Below, piece after piece: positions 30,253-39,367 of a stretch of DNA of 64,000 nt (positions are counted from its first letter, which is position 1; every line of letters begins with the position of its first letter). The notes beneath the pieces are model-generated. The model made no database searches. It was not told where the DNA came from and saw nothing but the letters and a program-made list of their open reading frames with translations. Position numbers and translations under genes: made by a program. Source of the DNA: Vibrio sp. CB1-14 (GTDB taxonomy: Bacteria; Pseudomonadota; Gammaproteobacteria; Enterobacterales; Vibrionaceae); contig NZ_CP115920.1 of NCBI RefSeq assembly GCF_040412085.2, forward strand, positions 3,162,001 to 3,226,000. Reading direction: 5' to 3'.

Positions 30253-30863
30253 TCAATTACCGATTCTGTATCCGTAGTCAGAGACGATTGATCGTCACTG
30301 TTTAAGCGTAACTGTAGCTCATAGTCTTGAAGCAGAGCATTAATGCGGCGACGCTGCTCTTGCACGTTAGTGCTTTCATTCTGGTTAGTTCTCGCGACTG
30401 AATCACGAGTCAAGCTTACCGGCTCTGCACTACCCGCAAATGGGATAGTTTGCAAAACAGGTAGCTGCTCAATTTCAGGTTGCGTTGCATCTTGTCCAGA
30501 GAACTGCTGCACACCTAAAATAACGGCGAGCGATACACACGCTGCAATGCCCACTTGGCCAAACTGAGTTAACCATGCAGGTAGCTGACGTTTCGCTTGC
30601 GACGGTGTAGGTTGTGCCTCAATCGGCATCACTGTCTCTTTACTTACCGCTTGATGTGCTGGCTCATCATCGAGTGCCAGTGCGACGCTCTCAGCAATAT
30701 TCCAATCCAAGCTCTGTGGCTCATCGCCACGCATTACATCACCGATTAGGTGGTAGTTTTGCCAGGTTTGTTTGCTCTCCTGATCATTCTCAAGCGCTTC
30801 GATTAGCGCGTCGTCGATCAGGTCTCCGTCCATGAATGCTGAAAGCTTCTGTTTGTCAGCCAT
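30249..30863 (-). CDS. rseA: Anti-sigma-E factor RseA
   Basis: A 204-residue single-pass inner-membrane protein that holds sigma-E inactive. The N-terminal cytoplasmic domain MADKQKLSAFMDGD carries the sigma-binding part, a membrane segment lies near residues 98-116 (VGIAACVSLAVILGVQQF) and the rest is periplasmic, where DegS and then RseP cut it under envelope stress. I start it at the ATG at 30863, five bases after a GGTGAA ribosome-binding site, rather than at the ATG four codons upstream. It is 26 bases after rpoE. Confidence 0.93.
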   Translation of the reverse strand: MADKQKLSAFMDGDLIDDALIEALENDQESKQTWQNYHLIGDVMRGDEPQSLDWNIAESVALALDDEPAHQAVSKETVMPIEAQPTPSQAKRQLPAWLTQFGQVGIAACVSLAVILGVQQFSGQDATQPEIEQLPVLQTIPFAGSAEPVSLTRDSVARTNQNESTNVQEQRRRINALLQDYELQLRLNSDDQSSLTTDTESVIE

Positions 30864-30889
30864 TATATTCACCATAGTTGTAACTAGTT

Positions 30890-31468
30890 TTAGCGTTGAA
30901 GAAGAGGCTTAATCTTCTTCTCTACCGCTTCACGAGCACGGAAGATACGCGAACGTACCGTTCCTACTGGGCAATCCATTACTTCTGCAATCTCTTCGTA
31001 ACTCAAACCATCGAGTTCACGAAGGGTCATTGCAGTCTTCAAATCTTCTGGTAACGCTTCAATTGCAGCGAAAACTGTTCGCTTCAATTCATTCGACAAC
31101 GTTAAGTTCTCAGGGTTCGAAATTTCTTTCAAAGCGTTACCGGTTTCAAAAAATTCGGCATCTTCTGCGTCCACATCGCTGGCCGGTGGCCTGCGACTCT
31201 GCGCAACAATGTGGTTCTTTGCGGTGTTCACTGCTATGCGATACAACCAAGTATAGAAGGCGCTTTCACCTCTAAACGTTGGGATCGCACGATACGCTTT
31301 AATAAACGCTTCTTGGGCTATGTCCGCTACGTCGCCCGAATTGCTCACGTATCTTGATATGAGATTGCAAACCTTGTTTTGATAGCGCAAAACCAACAGG
31401 TTAAATGCTTGTTTATCTCCACTTTGAACGCGCTCAATCAACACCTGATCGGTCGGCTGCTCGTTCAT
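30890..31468 (-). CDS. rpoE: RNA polymerase sigma-E factor
   Basis: A 192-residue extracytoplasmic-function sigma factor. Region 2 includes YQNKVCNLISRYVSN and GDVADIAQEAFIKAYRAI with the -10 recognition helix, and region 4 includes LDGLSYEEIAEVMDCPVGTVRSRI for -35 contacts. It controls outer-membrane protein folding and envelope stress genes. The ATG at 31468 gives MNEQPTDQVLIERV, matching the E. coli start MSEQLTDQVL; a GTG four codons upstream is also in frame. It heads the rpoE-rseABC operon, and a sigma-E-like promoter lies about 100 bases upstream. Confidence 0.97.
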   Translation of the reverse strand: MNEQPTDQVLIERVQSGDKQAFNLLVLRYQNKVCNLISRYVSNSGDVADIAQEAFIKAYRAIPTFRGESAFYTWLYRIAVNTAKNHIVAQSRRPPASDVDAEDAEFFETGNALKEISNPENLTLSNELKRTVFAAIEALPEDLKTAMTLRELDGLSYEEIAEVMDCPVGTVRSRIFRAREAVEKKIKPLLQR

Positions 31469-31568
31469 GCGAGCGTTCACTCCTATTCGTTCTCACCCTT
31501 ACCTTCTCAGATATGAGTATTAATTATGCATATTGTAGTCTTGACACCACCGCTAACATGAGCACTAT

Positions 31569-31595
31569 TGTGACTCTATGCAAATGGGAAAGTTC
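31569..31595 (-). promoter_or_regulatory. Candidate sigma-E promoter of rpoE
   Basis: The minus strand reads GAACTT, 16 bases, then TCACA, compared with the sigma-E consensus GAACTT-N16-TCTGA. It lies about 100 bases upstream of the rpoE start, the usual position of the autoregulatory promoter. The -10 is a partial match. Confidence 0.5.
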
Positions 31596-31840
31596 AAAAC
31601 TTTCTGGATTTTTTTGTTATTTGTCATTCACAATGTGATTTGGCGCCCACTACAATGGGCTCAACTCACTAGAATGGATTAGTTAACGCCACAACACAAC
31701 GAGTTTTTCAACCCGTTCCACATGGCGGTAATCCAATTAGCAAGTGCCCTTCGCCAGCTGCATTACGCAGCTTCCTATCGTGCACTTTTAGCTGGGTAGA
31801 GTTTGCTAGCTCTACCATAGGTCAGGATTTTAATAGAATT
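31596..31840. other. rpoE/nadB divergent intergenic region
   Basis: Together with the sigma-E promoter region, about 370 bases separate rpoE and nadB. The nadB side has two small stems, AGCTGCATTACGCAGCT (31758-31774) and GGTAGAG/CTCTACC (31795-31816), which would fall in the nadB leader if transcription starts upstream. No T-run follows either. I see no reading frame with a ribosome-binding site here. Confidence 0.5.
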
Positions 31841-33442
31841 ATGAACACAAACCGAGAACATCTTTGTGATGTTTTAGTTATAGGAAGTGGCGCTGCTGGT
31901 CTTTCTCTCGCGCTACGAGTTGCTGAGCGCGGTAAGGTTATTGTTTTAAGTAAAGGGCCGTTGAGTGAAGGGGCAACCTATTACGCTCAAGGCGGTATTG
32001 CCGCAGTTTTCGACGAAGCCGACAGCATCGAGTCACACGTTAATGACACCAATATTGCCGGAGCTGGCCTGTGTGAAGAAGACACGGTGCAGTTTATTGC
32101 AGAAAACGCGAAAGAGTGCGTGCAATGGCTGATCGATGGCGGTGTTCCATTTGACCAAGTTGAAACCGAAAAGGACGAAGCACCTCGTTATCACTTAACG
32201 CGTGAAGGCGGACACAGCCATCGTCGTATTCTGCACGCAGCAGATGCAACGGGAATGGCGATGCAGACTACGCTGCAAGACAACGTGCAGAATCACCCAA
32301 ACATCGAAATCTTTGAGCGCTACAACGCCCTTGATTTGATCACGGAAGATAAAGTGGGTGGCAGCAAAGACAAAGTTGTTGGTGCCTATATTTGGAACCG
32401 CAACCAAGAACACGTTGAAACCGTGCGCGCTAAGTTTGTCGTGCTGGCAACAGGCGGCGCATCAAAAGTGTACCAGTACACCTCAAACCCAGACGTTTCT
32501 TCAGGTGATGGTATTGCAATGGCATGGCGCTCTGGTTGCCGGGTTGCTAACCTAGAATTCAACCAATTTCACCCAACGTGTTTATTCCATCCAGACGCAC
32601 GTAATTTCCTGCTAACCGAAGCGCTGCGAGGCGAAGGGGCTTACCTAAAACGCCCTGATGGCACCCGCTTTATGCCGGACTTTGATGAACGCGAAGAGCT
32701 AGCGCCGCGTGATGTGGTTGCTCGTGCTATAGACTTCGAGATGAAACGACTAGGTGCAGATTGCATGTATCTCGACATCAGTCATAAGCCGGAAGAGTTT
32801 ATCATCAAGCACTTCCCAACCATTCACATGCGCTTGCAAGATCTCGGCATCGACATGACCAAAGAGCCGATCCCAATTGTTCCGGCGGCACACTACACCT
32901 GTGGTGGCGTCATCGTAAATAAGTCGGGTCGCACGGATCTTGAGCAGTTGTATGCGATTGGTGAGGTGAGCTACACCGGTCTTCACGGGGCAAACCGCAT
33001 GGCGTCAAACTCACTGCTTGAGTGCGTGGTATACGCTTGGTCTGCGGCCAAAGACATCATGGAAAAATTCGACAGCGCAACTCATCCAGACACATTGCCA
33101 GCTTGGGATGAAAGCCAAGTCAGCTGCTCTGATGAAGAGGTCATCATTCAGCATAACTGGCACGAGCTGCGCCTGTTTATGTGGGATTACATGGGCATTG
33201 TACGCACTGATAAACGACTTGAGCGCGCACTGCGTCGTATTCAGTTACTTCAACAAGAAACTCATGAATACTACAGCCACTTCAAGGTATCGAACAACCT
33301 GCTAGAACTGCGTAACCTGCTGCAAGTTGCTGAGCTGATGGTTCGCTGTGCCATGCAACGTAAAGAAAGCCGCGGTCTGCACTACACGCTCGACTATCCT
33401 GAGATGCTAGAAAACAGTGGTCCAACGATTCTGGAGCCGTAA
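31841..33442 (+). CDS. nadB: L-aspartate oxidase
   Basis: A 533-residue FAD enzyme that oxidises L-aspartate to iminoaspartate, the first step of de novo NAD synthesis. The FAD-binding start [19 protein letters not shown], the conserved [24 protein letters not shown] active-site region (about residues 115-135) and the [16 protein letters not shown] segment near residue 382 are all present. The C-terminal helical domain is complete. It is divergent from rpoE, as in many gammaproteobacteria, and ends at a strong terminator. NadA is not in the window. Confidence 0.97.
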   Translation: MNTNREHLCDVLVIGSGAAGLSLALRVAERGKVIVLSKGPLSEGATYYAQGGIAAVFDEADSIESHVNDTNIAGAGLCEEDTVQFIAENAKECVQWLIDGGVPFDQVETEKDEAPRYHLTREGGHSHRRILHAADATGMAMQTTLQDNVQNHPNIEIFERYNALDLITEDKVGGSKDKVVGAYIWNRNQEHVETVRAKFVVLATGGASKVYQYTSNPDVSSGDGIAMAWRSGCRVANLEFNQFHPTCLFHPDARNFLLTEALRGEGAYLKRPDGTRFMPDFDEREELAPRDVVARAIDFEMKRLGADCMYLDISHKPEEFIIKHFPTIHMRLQDLGIDMTKEPIPIVPAAHYTCGGVIVNKSGRTDLEQLYAIGEVSYTGLHGANRMASNSLLECVVYAWSAAKDIMEKFDSATHPDTLPAWDESQVSCSDEEVIIQHNWHELRLFMWDYMGIVRTDKRLERALRRIQLLQQETHEYYSHFKVSNNLLELRNLLQVAELMVRCAMQRKESRGLHYTLDYPEMLENSGPTILEP

Positions 33443-33470
33443 TTAATCCTCCTAATCAAGTTAGAACCGA

Positions 33471-33499
33471 AAGCAGCCACCTCACTGGCTGCTTTTTTA
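33471..33499 (+). terminator. Terminator of nadB
   Basis: GCAGCCACCTCACTGGCTGC is a seven-pair stem followed by six T residues, about 30 bases after the nadB stop. Its end is within 2 bases of the ygfX-like stop on the other strand (33497). Confidence 0.88.
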
Positions 33500-33877
33500 T
33501 TGCCACCCTTTTACCACTACCGCTAAATGCCGGTAACTTCGCTCTGTGGTGGCTGTACGCCAAATAAGCCGCCAACCGTGTTTAGCATCGTAGAGGGCAA
33601 TCACCCATGATGATAAGGCGAGATTAAAATGCGCCTTATTTAGCCTTTCTTCATTAAGGTGCCACTTATCGTCTTTAAAGCGCAGACGCCCAGTGGCACA
33701 AGGCCGTATCATTGACGTCGACACAACCACACCCCATACCAATGGCAAGATCGCTAGAGGCAGAGGCGAAAAGAGAACGGCGAAACAAATCGAGAATTTG
33801 ACTAGGCTATCAATAACCGAAGGAAGGGAACAAGAAGACAGGTGCAGGTCAAGATGAGGAACCTCGCCCTGCCCCAT
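33497..33877 (-). CDS. ygfX: YgfX/CptA-family small membrane protein
   Basis: A 126-residue protein with one or two hydrophobic segments (about residues 25-58) and a basic C-terminal soluble part with several tryptophans. Its size, layout and place nine bases after sdhE fit YgfX (CptA), which in E. coli pairs with SdhE (YgfY, CptB). YgfX was reported as affecting cell-shape proteins, but that role and the toxin label are debated. Sequence similarity within the family is low, so the call rests strongly on context. It overlaps the nadB terminator at its 3' end. Confidence 0.72.
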   Translation of the reverse strand: MGQGEVPHLDLHLSSCSLPSVIDSLVKFSICFAVLFSPLPLAILPLVWGVVVSTSMIRPCATGRLRFKDDKWHLNEERLNKAHFNLALSSWVIALYDAKHGWRLIWRTATTERSYRHLAVVVKGWQ

Positions 33878-33886
33878 ATAATTCGA

Positions 33887-34147
33887 TTAGCGAACTTTAC
33901 TTAAGTTGTGTGCCACGATTTTGTCGACCATCGACGCGTGACCTAGGTTTTCGCTACGCCCATGCCCCATCACCCAAGTGAACAAATCCGGGTCGTCGCA
34001 TTCCAGCAGCGATACGAAGTCATGTTGCTCTTGGTCATTGAGAGTATCAAAGCACTCCTCAAAGAAAGGCATAATCACGACGTCGAGCTCCAACATACCT
34101 CTACGACACGCCCACTTGATGCGCGCTTTTTCTTCACTAGAGTACAT
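33887..34147 (-). CDS. sdhE: FAD assembly factor SdhE
   Basis: An 86-residue helical protein with the RGMLELD motif near residue 14, the RGxxE signature needed for attaching FAD covalently to succinate dehydrogenase and fumarate reductase flavoproteins. It contains the acidic helix FFEECFDTLNDQEQHDFVSLLECDDPDLFTWVMG, here residues about 26-60. I start it at the ATG at 34147, six bases after GGAG; another ATG lies four codons upstream. ygfX follows. Divergent ygfZ lies on the other side, as in E. coli. Confidence 0.93.
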   Translation of the reverse strand: MYSSEEKARIKWACRRGMLELDVVIMPFFEECFDTLNDQEQHDFVSLLECDDPDLFTWVMGHGRSENLGHASMVDKIVAHNLSKVR

Positions 34148-34390
34148 TCTAATCTCCATCTACTACTCATTATTGGGCGAGTGTAACAAGCAAGTGCATG
34201 TCCCACCACACTCTGCATCACACAAACTCAACTTTGCTCACAAGATTTCGTGCAACAAGCCCTATTTGGGTTTCCAAGCTTATTGAACTATCCATTGATA
34301 CTATATCCATTGACACTGAGCAGTTTAAGCTGACAAATGGTAACGTCGCGATTAACATATCAACCATGTATAACAAAGAGATCACAACCT

Positions 34391-35359
34391 ATGGAATGGC
34401 AACCTAGCATTCAAGCACTATCCCTTACCCCAGAGACAACGCTTCCCGCACTGATGTTGACGCCGCTCAGCTCTTGGGGCGCGATTGAACTGACGGGTGA
34501 TGACCGTAAGTCTTACCTTCAAGGTCAGGTGACCTGTGATGTGGTCTCATTGGAGGCACAGCAATCCACGCTAGGCGCTCATTGTGATGCAAAAGGTAAA
34601 GCCTGGAGTGTGTTTCGCTTGTTCCATACAGAACAAGGCTACGCGATGTTTCAGCCACTATCAGCGATTGGTCAAGAGTTAGTTGAGCTGAAAAAATACG
34701 CCATCTTCTCTAAAGTTGAATTCACCCAAAGCAGCAAAGCGTGCATCGGTGTGATGGGAGGGCAAGCTCAAACGTGGGTTGATGAGCATTTCCCATCAGC
34801 AGGTGACGTTAGACAGCAAAATGGCAGCAGTGCAGTACGCATTGATGAAAGGCGTTGGCTGGTACTGGCAAGCGATGAACTTATTGAATCCCTAGACGCT
34901 CAAGAGACTCAGTGGGTGCAAGAATCTATCTGGACTCAGTTCGACATTGATGCAGGGCTACCTACTCTGAGTGCAAAGCAACAAAACCAGCACATTCCTC
35001 AAGCGTTCAATCTACAGGCATTGGATGGTATCAGTTTTGCTAAAGGCTGTTACACCGGCCAAGAGACGGTCGCTCGAGCCAAATACCGCGGCATTAACAA
35101 ACGCATGCTAGCGACACTCACTGGCCGTTTAACCGCAGCCGTGACTTGCGATGAGGAAATCATCATTGAACGCTCTGTCGGTGACAACTGGCGTAAAGCA
35201 GGCGATGTCCTTAGCGTATTCCAATACGATGACCACACATTTAAGGCGTCAATCATCATCAACAACAACCTAGATGACGACGTTGAATTCCGCCTAGCGT
35301 CTCAACCAGATAGCCGCCTGTCATTGTCACTTCCACCATATTCGCTCGATAGCGAATAA
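34391..35359 (+). CDS. ygfZ: tRNA-modifying protein YgfZ (folate-binding)
   Basis: A 322-residue GcvT-like protein that helps make or repair certain iron-sulfur enzymes, including MiaB, in a folate-dependent way. The signature KGCYTGQE, holding the key cysteine, is present near residue 222 followed by TVARAKYRG. The start at ATG 34391 gives MEWQPSIQ; the frame is open for 18 codons further upstream, but without a good ribosome-binding site. It is divergent from sdhE, a conserved arrangement. Confidence 0.94.
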   Translation: MEWQPSIQALSLTPETTLPALMLTPLSSWGAIELTGDDRKSYLQGQVTCDVVSLEAQQSTLGAHCDAKGKAWSVFRLFHTEQGYAMFQPLSAIGQELVELKKYAIFSKVEFTQSSKACIGVMGGQAQTWVDEHFPSAGDVRQQNGSSAVRIDERRWLVLASDELIESLDAQETQWVQESIWTQFDIDAGLPTLSAKQQNQHIPQAFNLQALDGISFAKGCYTGQETVARAKYRGINKRMLATLTGRLTAAVTCDEEIIIERSVGDNWRKAGDVLSVFQYDDHTFKASIIINNNLDDDVEFRLASQPDSRLSLSLPPYSLDSE

Positions 35360-35376
35360 GCACAGTGTCTTCACTG

Positions 35377-35856
35377 ATGACTGACGTACCCGAAATTGAA
35401 ACTGCGATCACACAATATTTGACGCAAAATGGCATTCCATTTCGGGTACTGATGCAGCAGCGTGAAGCCGTGTCGATTGAAGACGCGGCAATGCTGCGAG
35501 GCATCACTCCCAACATGATGGTTAAAACCATGGTGTTGAAAGACATGGGGAATCACTATGCGCTAGCGTGCTGTCCAGGCGATCGCCAAATCGATCCTAA
35601 AAAGGTTCGAGCGGCACTGCAATCTAGGCGCATGACTTGCGTTGACAGCCAAGATATCGAATTGCTAACCGGCTACAAGCTTGGCACAGTAACGCCACTA
35701 TTACTCAAAACCCCAATGCCCATCCTGTTTGACTCGACGCTAAAAGCAACGTCTACCATTACTATTAGCAGTGGCGAGCGTATTGCTGGCATCGAACTGG
35801 CTTTGGATGACCTCACCAGACAATGCTCACCACTCTGGAGCGACATCATTCGTTAA
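35377..35856 (+). CDS. YbaK/EbsC-family aminoacyl-tRNA deacylase domain protein
   Basis: A 159-residue single-domain protein with the YbaK/ProX editing fold: NGIPFRVLMQ near the start, ITPNMMVKTMVL with the conserved lysine, the LDLKKV-like PKKVRAAL segment and TGYKLGTVTPLLL, the G-x-x-P loop. Relatives remove misattached amino acids from tRNA (Cys-tRNA-Pro or Ala-tRNA-Pro). Which tRNA it uses is not clear from sequence. The ATG at 35377 is preferred; a GTG four codons upstream (35365) lies five bases after the ygfZ stop and may be the true start. It probably shares the ygfZ transcript. Confidence 0.82.
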   Translation: MTDVPEIETAITQYLTQNGIPFRVLMQQREAVSIEDAAMLRGITPNMMVKTMVLKDMGNHYALACCPGDRQIDPKKVRAALQSRRMTCVDSQDIELLTGYKLGTVTPLLLKTPMPILFDSTLKATSTITISSGERIAGIELALDDLTRQCSPLWSDIIR

Positions 35857-36034
35857 TCGTTGTGACTCGCCTGCTTGCCAATCCAATGTCTATCGCCGTC
35901 AACGCCACCAGCGCGTAATTGTCCTAGCGTTAAATTTAGCGCTACAAAATGCAACATTTTGTCTACCAAGGATGATCAAGTGTGAACTTAGTCGGATTTT
36001 GCCACACGCAACAATGAAAAGTTATACATTTATT
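35857..36034. other. Intergenic stretch before the candidate small RNA
   Basis: No credible reading frame is seen. It contains the promoter-like pair TTGCCA (35999-36004) and TATACA (36023-36028), spaced 18 bases, which would start transcription near 36035. No terminator for the upstream YbaK-type gene was seen before this point. Confidence 0.5.
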
Positions 36035-36200
36035 CAGCATAAATAGTCACGACGTCAATTTTGCGTTATGGTGGTTTTGTGTCCAATTTAATCCCAAGGT
36101 TAAATTGAAACACACACTAGAGTGAATCTCTGCCTAGGGCAGTAACTCCACTTTTGTGTAATGCATCTGTGACATTTGGCCCGCTGTGCGGGCTTTTTGT
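36035..36200 (+). ncRNA. Candidate structured small RNA
   Basis: A promoter-like element upstream and a strong intrinsic terminator at the end bracket about 165 bases with no reading frame. Stems visible inside are CAATTTAA/TTAAATTG (36084-36107) flanked by GTGT/ACAC, and CTGCC/GGCAG (36130-36142) inside GAGT/ACTC. The 3' end GCCCGCTGTGCGGGCTTTTT is an Hfq-type terminator. It does not match a small RNA I can name. The alternative is that it is an unusually long 3' trailer of the upstream gene. Confidence 0.5.
36179..36199 (+). terminator. Terminator closing the candidate small RNA
   Basis: GCCCGC-TGT-GCGGGC followed by TTTTTG: a six-pair G:C stem with a three-base loop and a T-run. Confidence 0.85.
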
Positions 36201-36607
36201 CTTGTTTTTCTCCCACATACTTTCCAATCCCATTCGGTCATGAATGTGTAAATTTGTATGTCAGATGACAACTTTTCTTGCTTTGTCCGGTCTATTAATA
36301 CGTAACTATTGTGCGGCGGTTATAAAACCAACCATCGAGATCATGCGATATTGTTGATTCTCACTTTTCACCAGCTAGGCTACCAGAAACAATATTGAAG
36401 TAAGAATGGAAGCCCCCAGAATGAGCTTTTGTGCTAAGTATCACGTGGCATTGGCGATAAGTTAGAAGAAATGCAAAACGTAGCACAAAACAACAAAGTG
36501 ACGCCAACAAGAGGGCAATTAAGCCTCCTTAATCACACAATTTAGTAAGGGTTTTATCTATAATTCCCGAGCTAGGACAACGTTAGGTACACTATAAGGA
36601 AGGTTAA
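36201..36607. other. Long ytfK leader/promoter region
   Basis: About 400 bases lead up to ytfK. It contains a small inverted repeat ATTAAGCCTCCTTAAT (36518-36533) and the sequence TTATCTATAATTCCCGA (36555-36571), whose TATAAT is a good -10 element about 40 bases before the start codon. I saw no further gene or clear operator; a PhoB box, expected from E. coli ytfK, was not convincing. Confidence 0.45.
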
Positions 36608-36814
36608 ATGAGACTGTTTAAGCGCTATACGCCAAGTATGATTGCTAAACACATAAGTCGATTGTTTAAGGGAAAGATCTACGTTTATGGACTCGGTGGC
36701 TTTGAGTTCGACAACGGCAAACTGATCATCCCTGAACGTGCAGAACAGCGCCATTTCAAAGCGGTAAAAGAGATCAACCAAGAAGTCATGAGACTGAGGT
36801 GCGCGTACGCCTAA
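36608..36814 (+). CDS. ytfK: Stringent-response modulator YtfK (DUF1107)
   Basis: A 68-residue DUF1107 protein equal in length to E. coli YtfK and similar across it: MRLFKRYTPSMIAKHISRLF against [20 protein letters not shown], then GAFEFDKGK-like GGFEFDNGK and the C-terminal EVMRLR. In E. coli YtfK binds SpoT and raises (p)ppGpp during phosphate or fatty acid starvation. It has a good AAGGAAGG ribosome-binding site. It is a single-gene unit ending at a bidirectional terminator shared with ubiI. Confidence 0.9.
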   Translation: MRLFKRYTPSMIAKHISRLFKGKIYVYGLGGFEFDNGKLIIPERAEQRHFKAVKEINQEVMRLRCAYA

Positions 36815-36890
36815 CTGAAATTTTAGTCAAACTTGCCACTGCGTCTCATCCTCATTTCGTTTCTACTACGCAAGCAAGAATACCACGCAT

Positions 36891-36919
36891 TAAAAAGGAC
36901 AGCTCAAGGCTGTCCTTTA
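36891..36919. terminator. Bidirectional terminator between ytfK and ubiI
   Basis: AAAGGACAGC and GCTGTCCTTT form a ten-pair stem around TCAAG-type loop bases, with A/T-rich flanks, between the converging ytfK and ubiI genes. Confidence 0.85.
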
Positions 36920-36945
36920 CGTTTCCTTCAATCAAACGCTGTTTA

Positions 36946-38166
36946 TTAGTCTTGACTTACCAATGACTTAGCAAGCTCCGGCAGTCGACCTCGCATCCCA
37001 AGAGCTCGACTCATGATCTCTTGTTTCGCACCAGGTAACTGCCCGACCAGGCTCATACCAATACCACGGATCATTTTCTTCGCAGGATTATCACCTTCGA
37101 ACAAGTCTTTAAAACCCTGCATCGCTGCGATCATTTTCGCCGCTTCGGCTTTACGCCAGCGCTCATACTCACGCAAATGACGCTTACGCCCCACATCTTT
37201 CCCTTCATGCCACAGCTTTTTCAGCTCTTGAGCTAGGCTTGCCGCATCCAGCAGACCTAAGTTAACCCCTTGTCCAGCAAGTGGGTGGATGGTATGCGCC
37301 GCGTCGCCGACTAGTGCTACACGCTCAGTTACAAAGTCACGAGCATATCGCATGGTAAGAGGGAATACACGACGTTCTGATTGCACCTGGCACAAACCCA
37401 AACGGCTATCAAACTCTGCCGTCAACGCTTTGTTGAACTCGGCATCAGACATCTTTGCCAGCTTTTCAGCGCGGGTAGGCTCAGTTGACCAAACGATGGA
37501 GCACAAGTTGTCTTCATTCATCGGCAAAAACGCCAGAGGGCCTTGAGAGGTGAACACCTGACGCGCCACTTTGGCATGATGATCTTCAGTGGTGATATTA
37601 GCCACGAGCGCACTGTGTCCATAGTCCCAGTGGGTAAGCGGAATATCTTGCTGCTTACGAACCCAAGAATTCGCGCCATCGGCACCGACAATTAGCTTGC
37701 TGGTAAACGACTGACCGTTGTCCAGTGTCGTCCAAACTTCACTTTCACCAATCGCCATCGACTGGCAACGATGTGGCATGAAGAGCGTCACATTGCTTTG
37801 TTGCCCGACTTGCTCGAGCAGCGCCAACTGAATGACCCTGTTTTCAACAATGTGGCCTAAGTTAGGCTGGGACATTTGACTCGCAGAAAACTCGATACGG
37901 GCAAAACTGTCTTGCTCCCAGACCTCCATCGCCTGATAAGGCGCATTGCGATGCTTGGCAATCGCTTCCCATGCGCCTAGGTTTTTGAGGATCATTTCAC
38001 TGGCTCGGCTCAGTGCCGAGACACGAATATCAGGATCACCAGAGAGATCTTTTGAAGGCGTCGTGCCCTCGACAATCGCAATTCGCAACCCCGTATCTTT
38101 CAAAGCACGCGCTAACGCGAGTCCCACCATTCCGCCACCGACGATGGCGATATCAAAACTTTGCAT
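36946..38166 (-). CDS. ubiI: 2-octaprenylphenol hydroxylase UbiI-type (VisC)
   Basis: A 406-residue FAD monooxygenase of the UbiH/COQ6 family. It has the N-terminal dinucleotide fold FDIAIVGGGMVGLALARAL, the DG motif VGADGANSWVR near residue 180 and the second FAD motif VALVGDAAHTIHPLAGQGVNLG near residue 288, here quoted in parts. UbiI hydroxylates C5 of the ubiquinone ring precursor in aerobic growth. It is seven bases after ubiH, so the two are cotranscribed. UbiF is the alternative paralogue, but the ubiH-linked position favours UbiI. Confidence 0.9.
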   Translation of the reverse strand: MQSFDIAIVGGGMVGLALARALKDTGLRIAIVEGTTPSKDLSGDPDIRVSALSRASEMILKNLGAWEAIAKHRNAPYQAMEVWEQDSFARIEFSASQMSQPNLGHIVENRVIQLALLEQVGQQSNVTLFMPHRCQSMAIGESEVWTTLDNGQSFTSKLIVGADGANSWVRKQQDIPLTHWDYGHSALVANITTEDHHAKVARQVFTSQGPLAFLPMNEDNLCSIVWSTEPTRAEKLAKMSDAEFNKALTAEFDSRLGLCQVQSERRVFPLTMRYARDFVTERVALVGDAAHTIHPLAGQGVNLGLLDAASLAQELKKLWHEGKDVGRKRHLREYERWRKAEAAKMIAAMQGFKDLFEGDNPAKKMIRGIGMSLVGQLPGAKQEIMSRALGMRGRLPELAKSLVSQD

Positions 38167-38173
38167 CTTCGTA

Positions 38174-39367
38174 TTACCTATTCACCACACCCAAAGCACG
38201 ATTAAACACAGGTGTCTTAAGCCGTGGGAAATTGTCCATCATTGCCAATCCAAGATTTCGCGCCATCTTGAGCGTTAATAAATCATTGGAAAATACGCGC
38301 ACCAAACCTGACGTCATAGTTATTGTGAGCTCTCGATCAGTCTGACGTTGCGCTTGAAACTTAGTTAGATTAGCGTAATCGCCCACATCTTTTCGGTTTT
38401 CAAGCAGCGATTCCACCAATGTCGCAACATCGCGAATGCCCAAGTTGAATCCTTGTCCAGCGATCGGGTGCAATGTCTGCGCCGCATTTCCCACCGCCGC
38501 AACGCGATGAGCAACGATTTGTGGTCTGTATCTCAACAAAAGCGGGTAGCTCACGACCGAACCGACACGAACAAAACGCCCCAGTCGCCAACCAAACGCT
38601 TCTTGAAGCGCATCTAAAAACTCATTGTCTGGCAACGCTTGTACCGACTTGGCCTGCTCTGGCGGCATGCACCACACGAGTGAGCTTCGCGATTGTGACA
38701 TAGGCAGCAACGCAAGCGGGCCATGCTCGGTAAATCGCTCAAACGCTCGACCGCTTGGCGCTTCACTGGTTAGCACATTGGCGATAACGGCCACTTGCTC
38801 AAAATCTTGGGTATGCTGTTCTAGCCCTACCGCCTGACAAATAGCTGAATCCGCACCATCCGCTGCAACGACCAATTTCGCCTCTAGCTGCAAGGTTTCA
38901 TCTTGAGGCGAGCGAATGTCAACGGTGACAGCTTGCTGATGCTGTACGACTTCACTCACAGAATAAGGACAGAATAAGTCAATGTGTTCGCGCTTAGCGA
39001 GTTCGTTATTAAAACGTCTACCTATCTCGGCAAGCTCAACAACGTAACCCATCGCATCAAGGCCTTCTTTATCGGCATAGAAGTCGGTCATGCCGGCATG
39101 ACCACGGTCTGATACATGAATGTGAGTGATGGGTGTGGCATGATCCTCAATCACATGCCACAGGCCGTAACCTTTCAGGATCTCGACAGTACCATGTGAC
39201 AAAGCAATAGACCGGGCATCAAACCCAGGATGAGCTGCATTGTCTTGTGCAAACGACTCGACAACCGCTATGTTGAGTGCATGATCAAAGCTAGTGTCCA
39301 GCGCCATAGCGAGCGTCGCTCCCGCCATCGCTCCACCAGCAATAACAACATCATACTTTTTGGGCAC
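38174..39367 (-). CDS. ubiH: 2-octaprenyl-6-methoxyphenol hydroxylase UbiH
   Basis: A 397-residue paralogue of UbiI that hydroxylates C1 of the ubiquinone precursor. The FAD fold reads YDVVIAGGAMAGATLAMAL, with Ala in place of the second glycine of GxGxxG. The DG motif VAADGADSAICQ and the second FAD motif NAAQTLHPIAGQGFNLGIRD are intact. It starts at GTG 39367 behind an AAGGAG ribosome-binding site. It lies 40 bases after the ygfB-type gene. In E. coli pepP lies between ygfB and ubiH; here it does not. Confidence 0.92.
   Translation of the reverse strand: MPKKYDVVIAGGAMAGATLAMALDTSFDHALNIAVVESFAQDNAAHPGFDARSIALSHGTVEILKGYGLWHVIEDHATPITHIHVSDRGHAGMTDFYADKEGLDAMGYVVELAEIGRRFNNELAKREHIDLFCPYSVSEVVQHQQAVTVDIRSPQDETLQLEAKLVVAADGADSAICQAVGLEQHTQDFEQVAVIANVLTSEAPSGRAFERFTEHGPLALLPMSQSRSSLVWCMPPEQAKSVQALPDNEFLDALQEAFGWRLGRFVRVGSVVSYPLLLRYRPQIVAHRVAAVGNAAQTLHPIAGQGFNLGIRDVATLVESLLENRKDVGDYANLTKFQAQRQTDRELTITMTSGLVRVFSNDLLTLKMARNLGLAMMDNFPRLKTPVFNRALGVVNR

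Noticed and set aside
34337..34390. Upstream extension of ygfZ
   Set aside because: The extra 18 codons lack family similarity and a ribosome-binding site; the ATG at 34391 gives the normal start.
36018..36045. ArgR boxes near the candidate small RNA
   Set aside because: ATTCA-like half sites occur, but spacing and symmetry do not fit the 18-bp ARG box.
36035..36200. Known CsrB/CsrC-type RNA
   Set aside because: The repeated AGGA or GGA loops expected of Csr-binding RNAs are not present.
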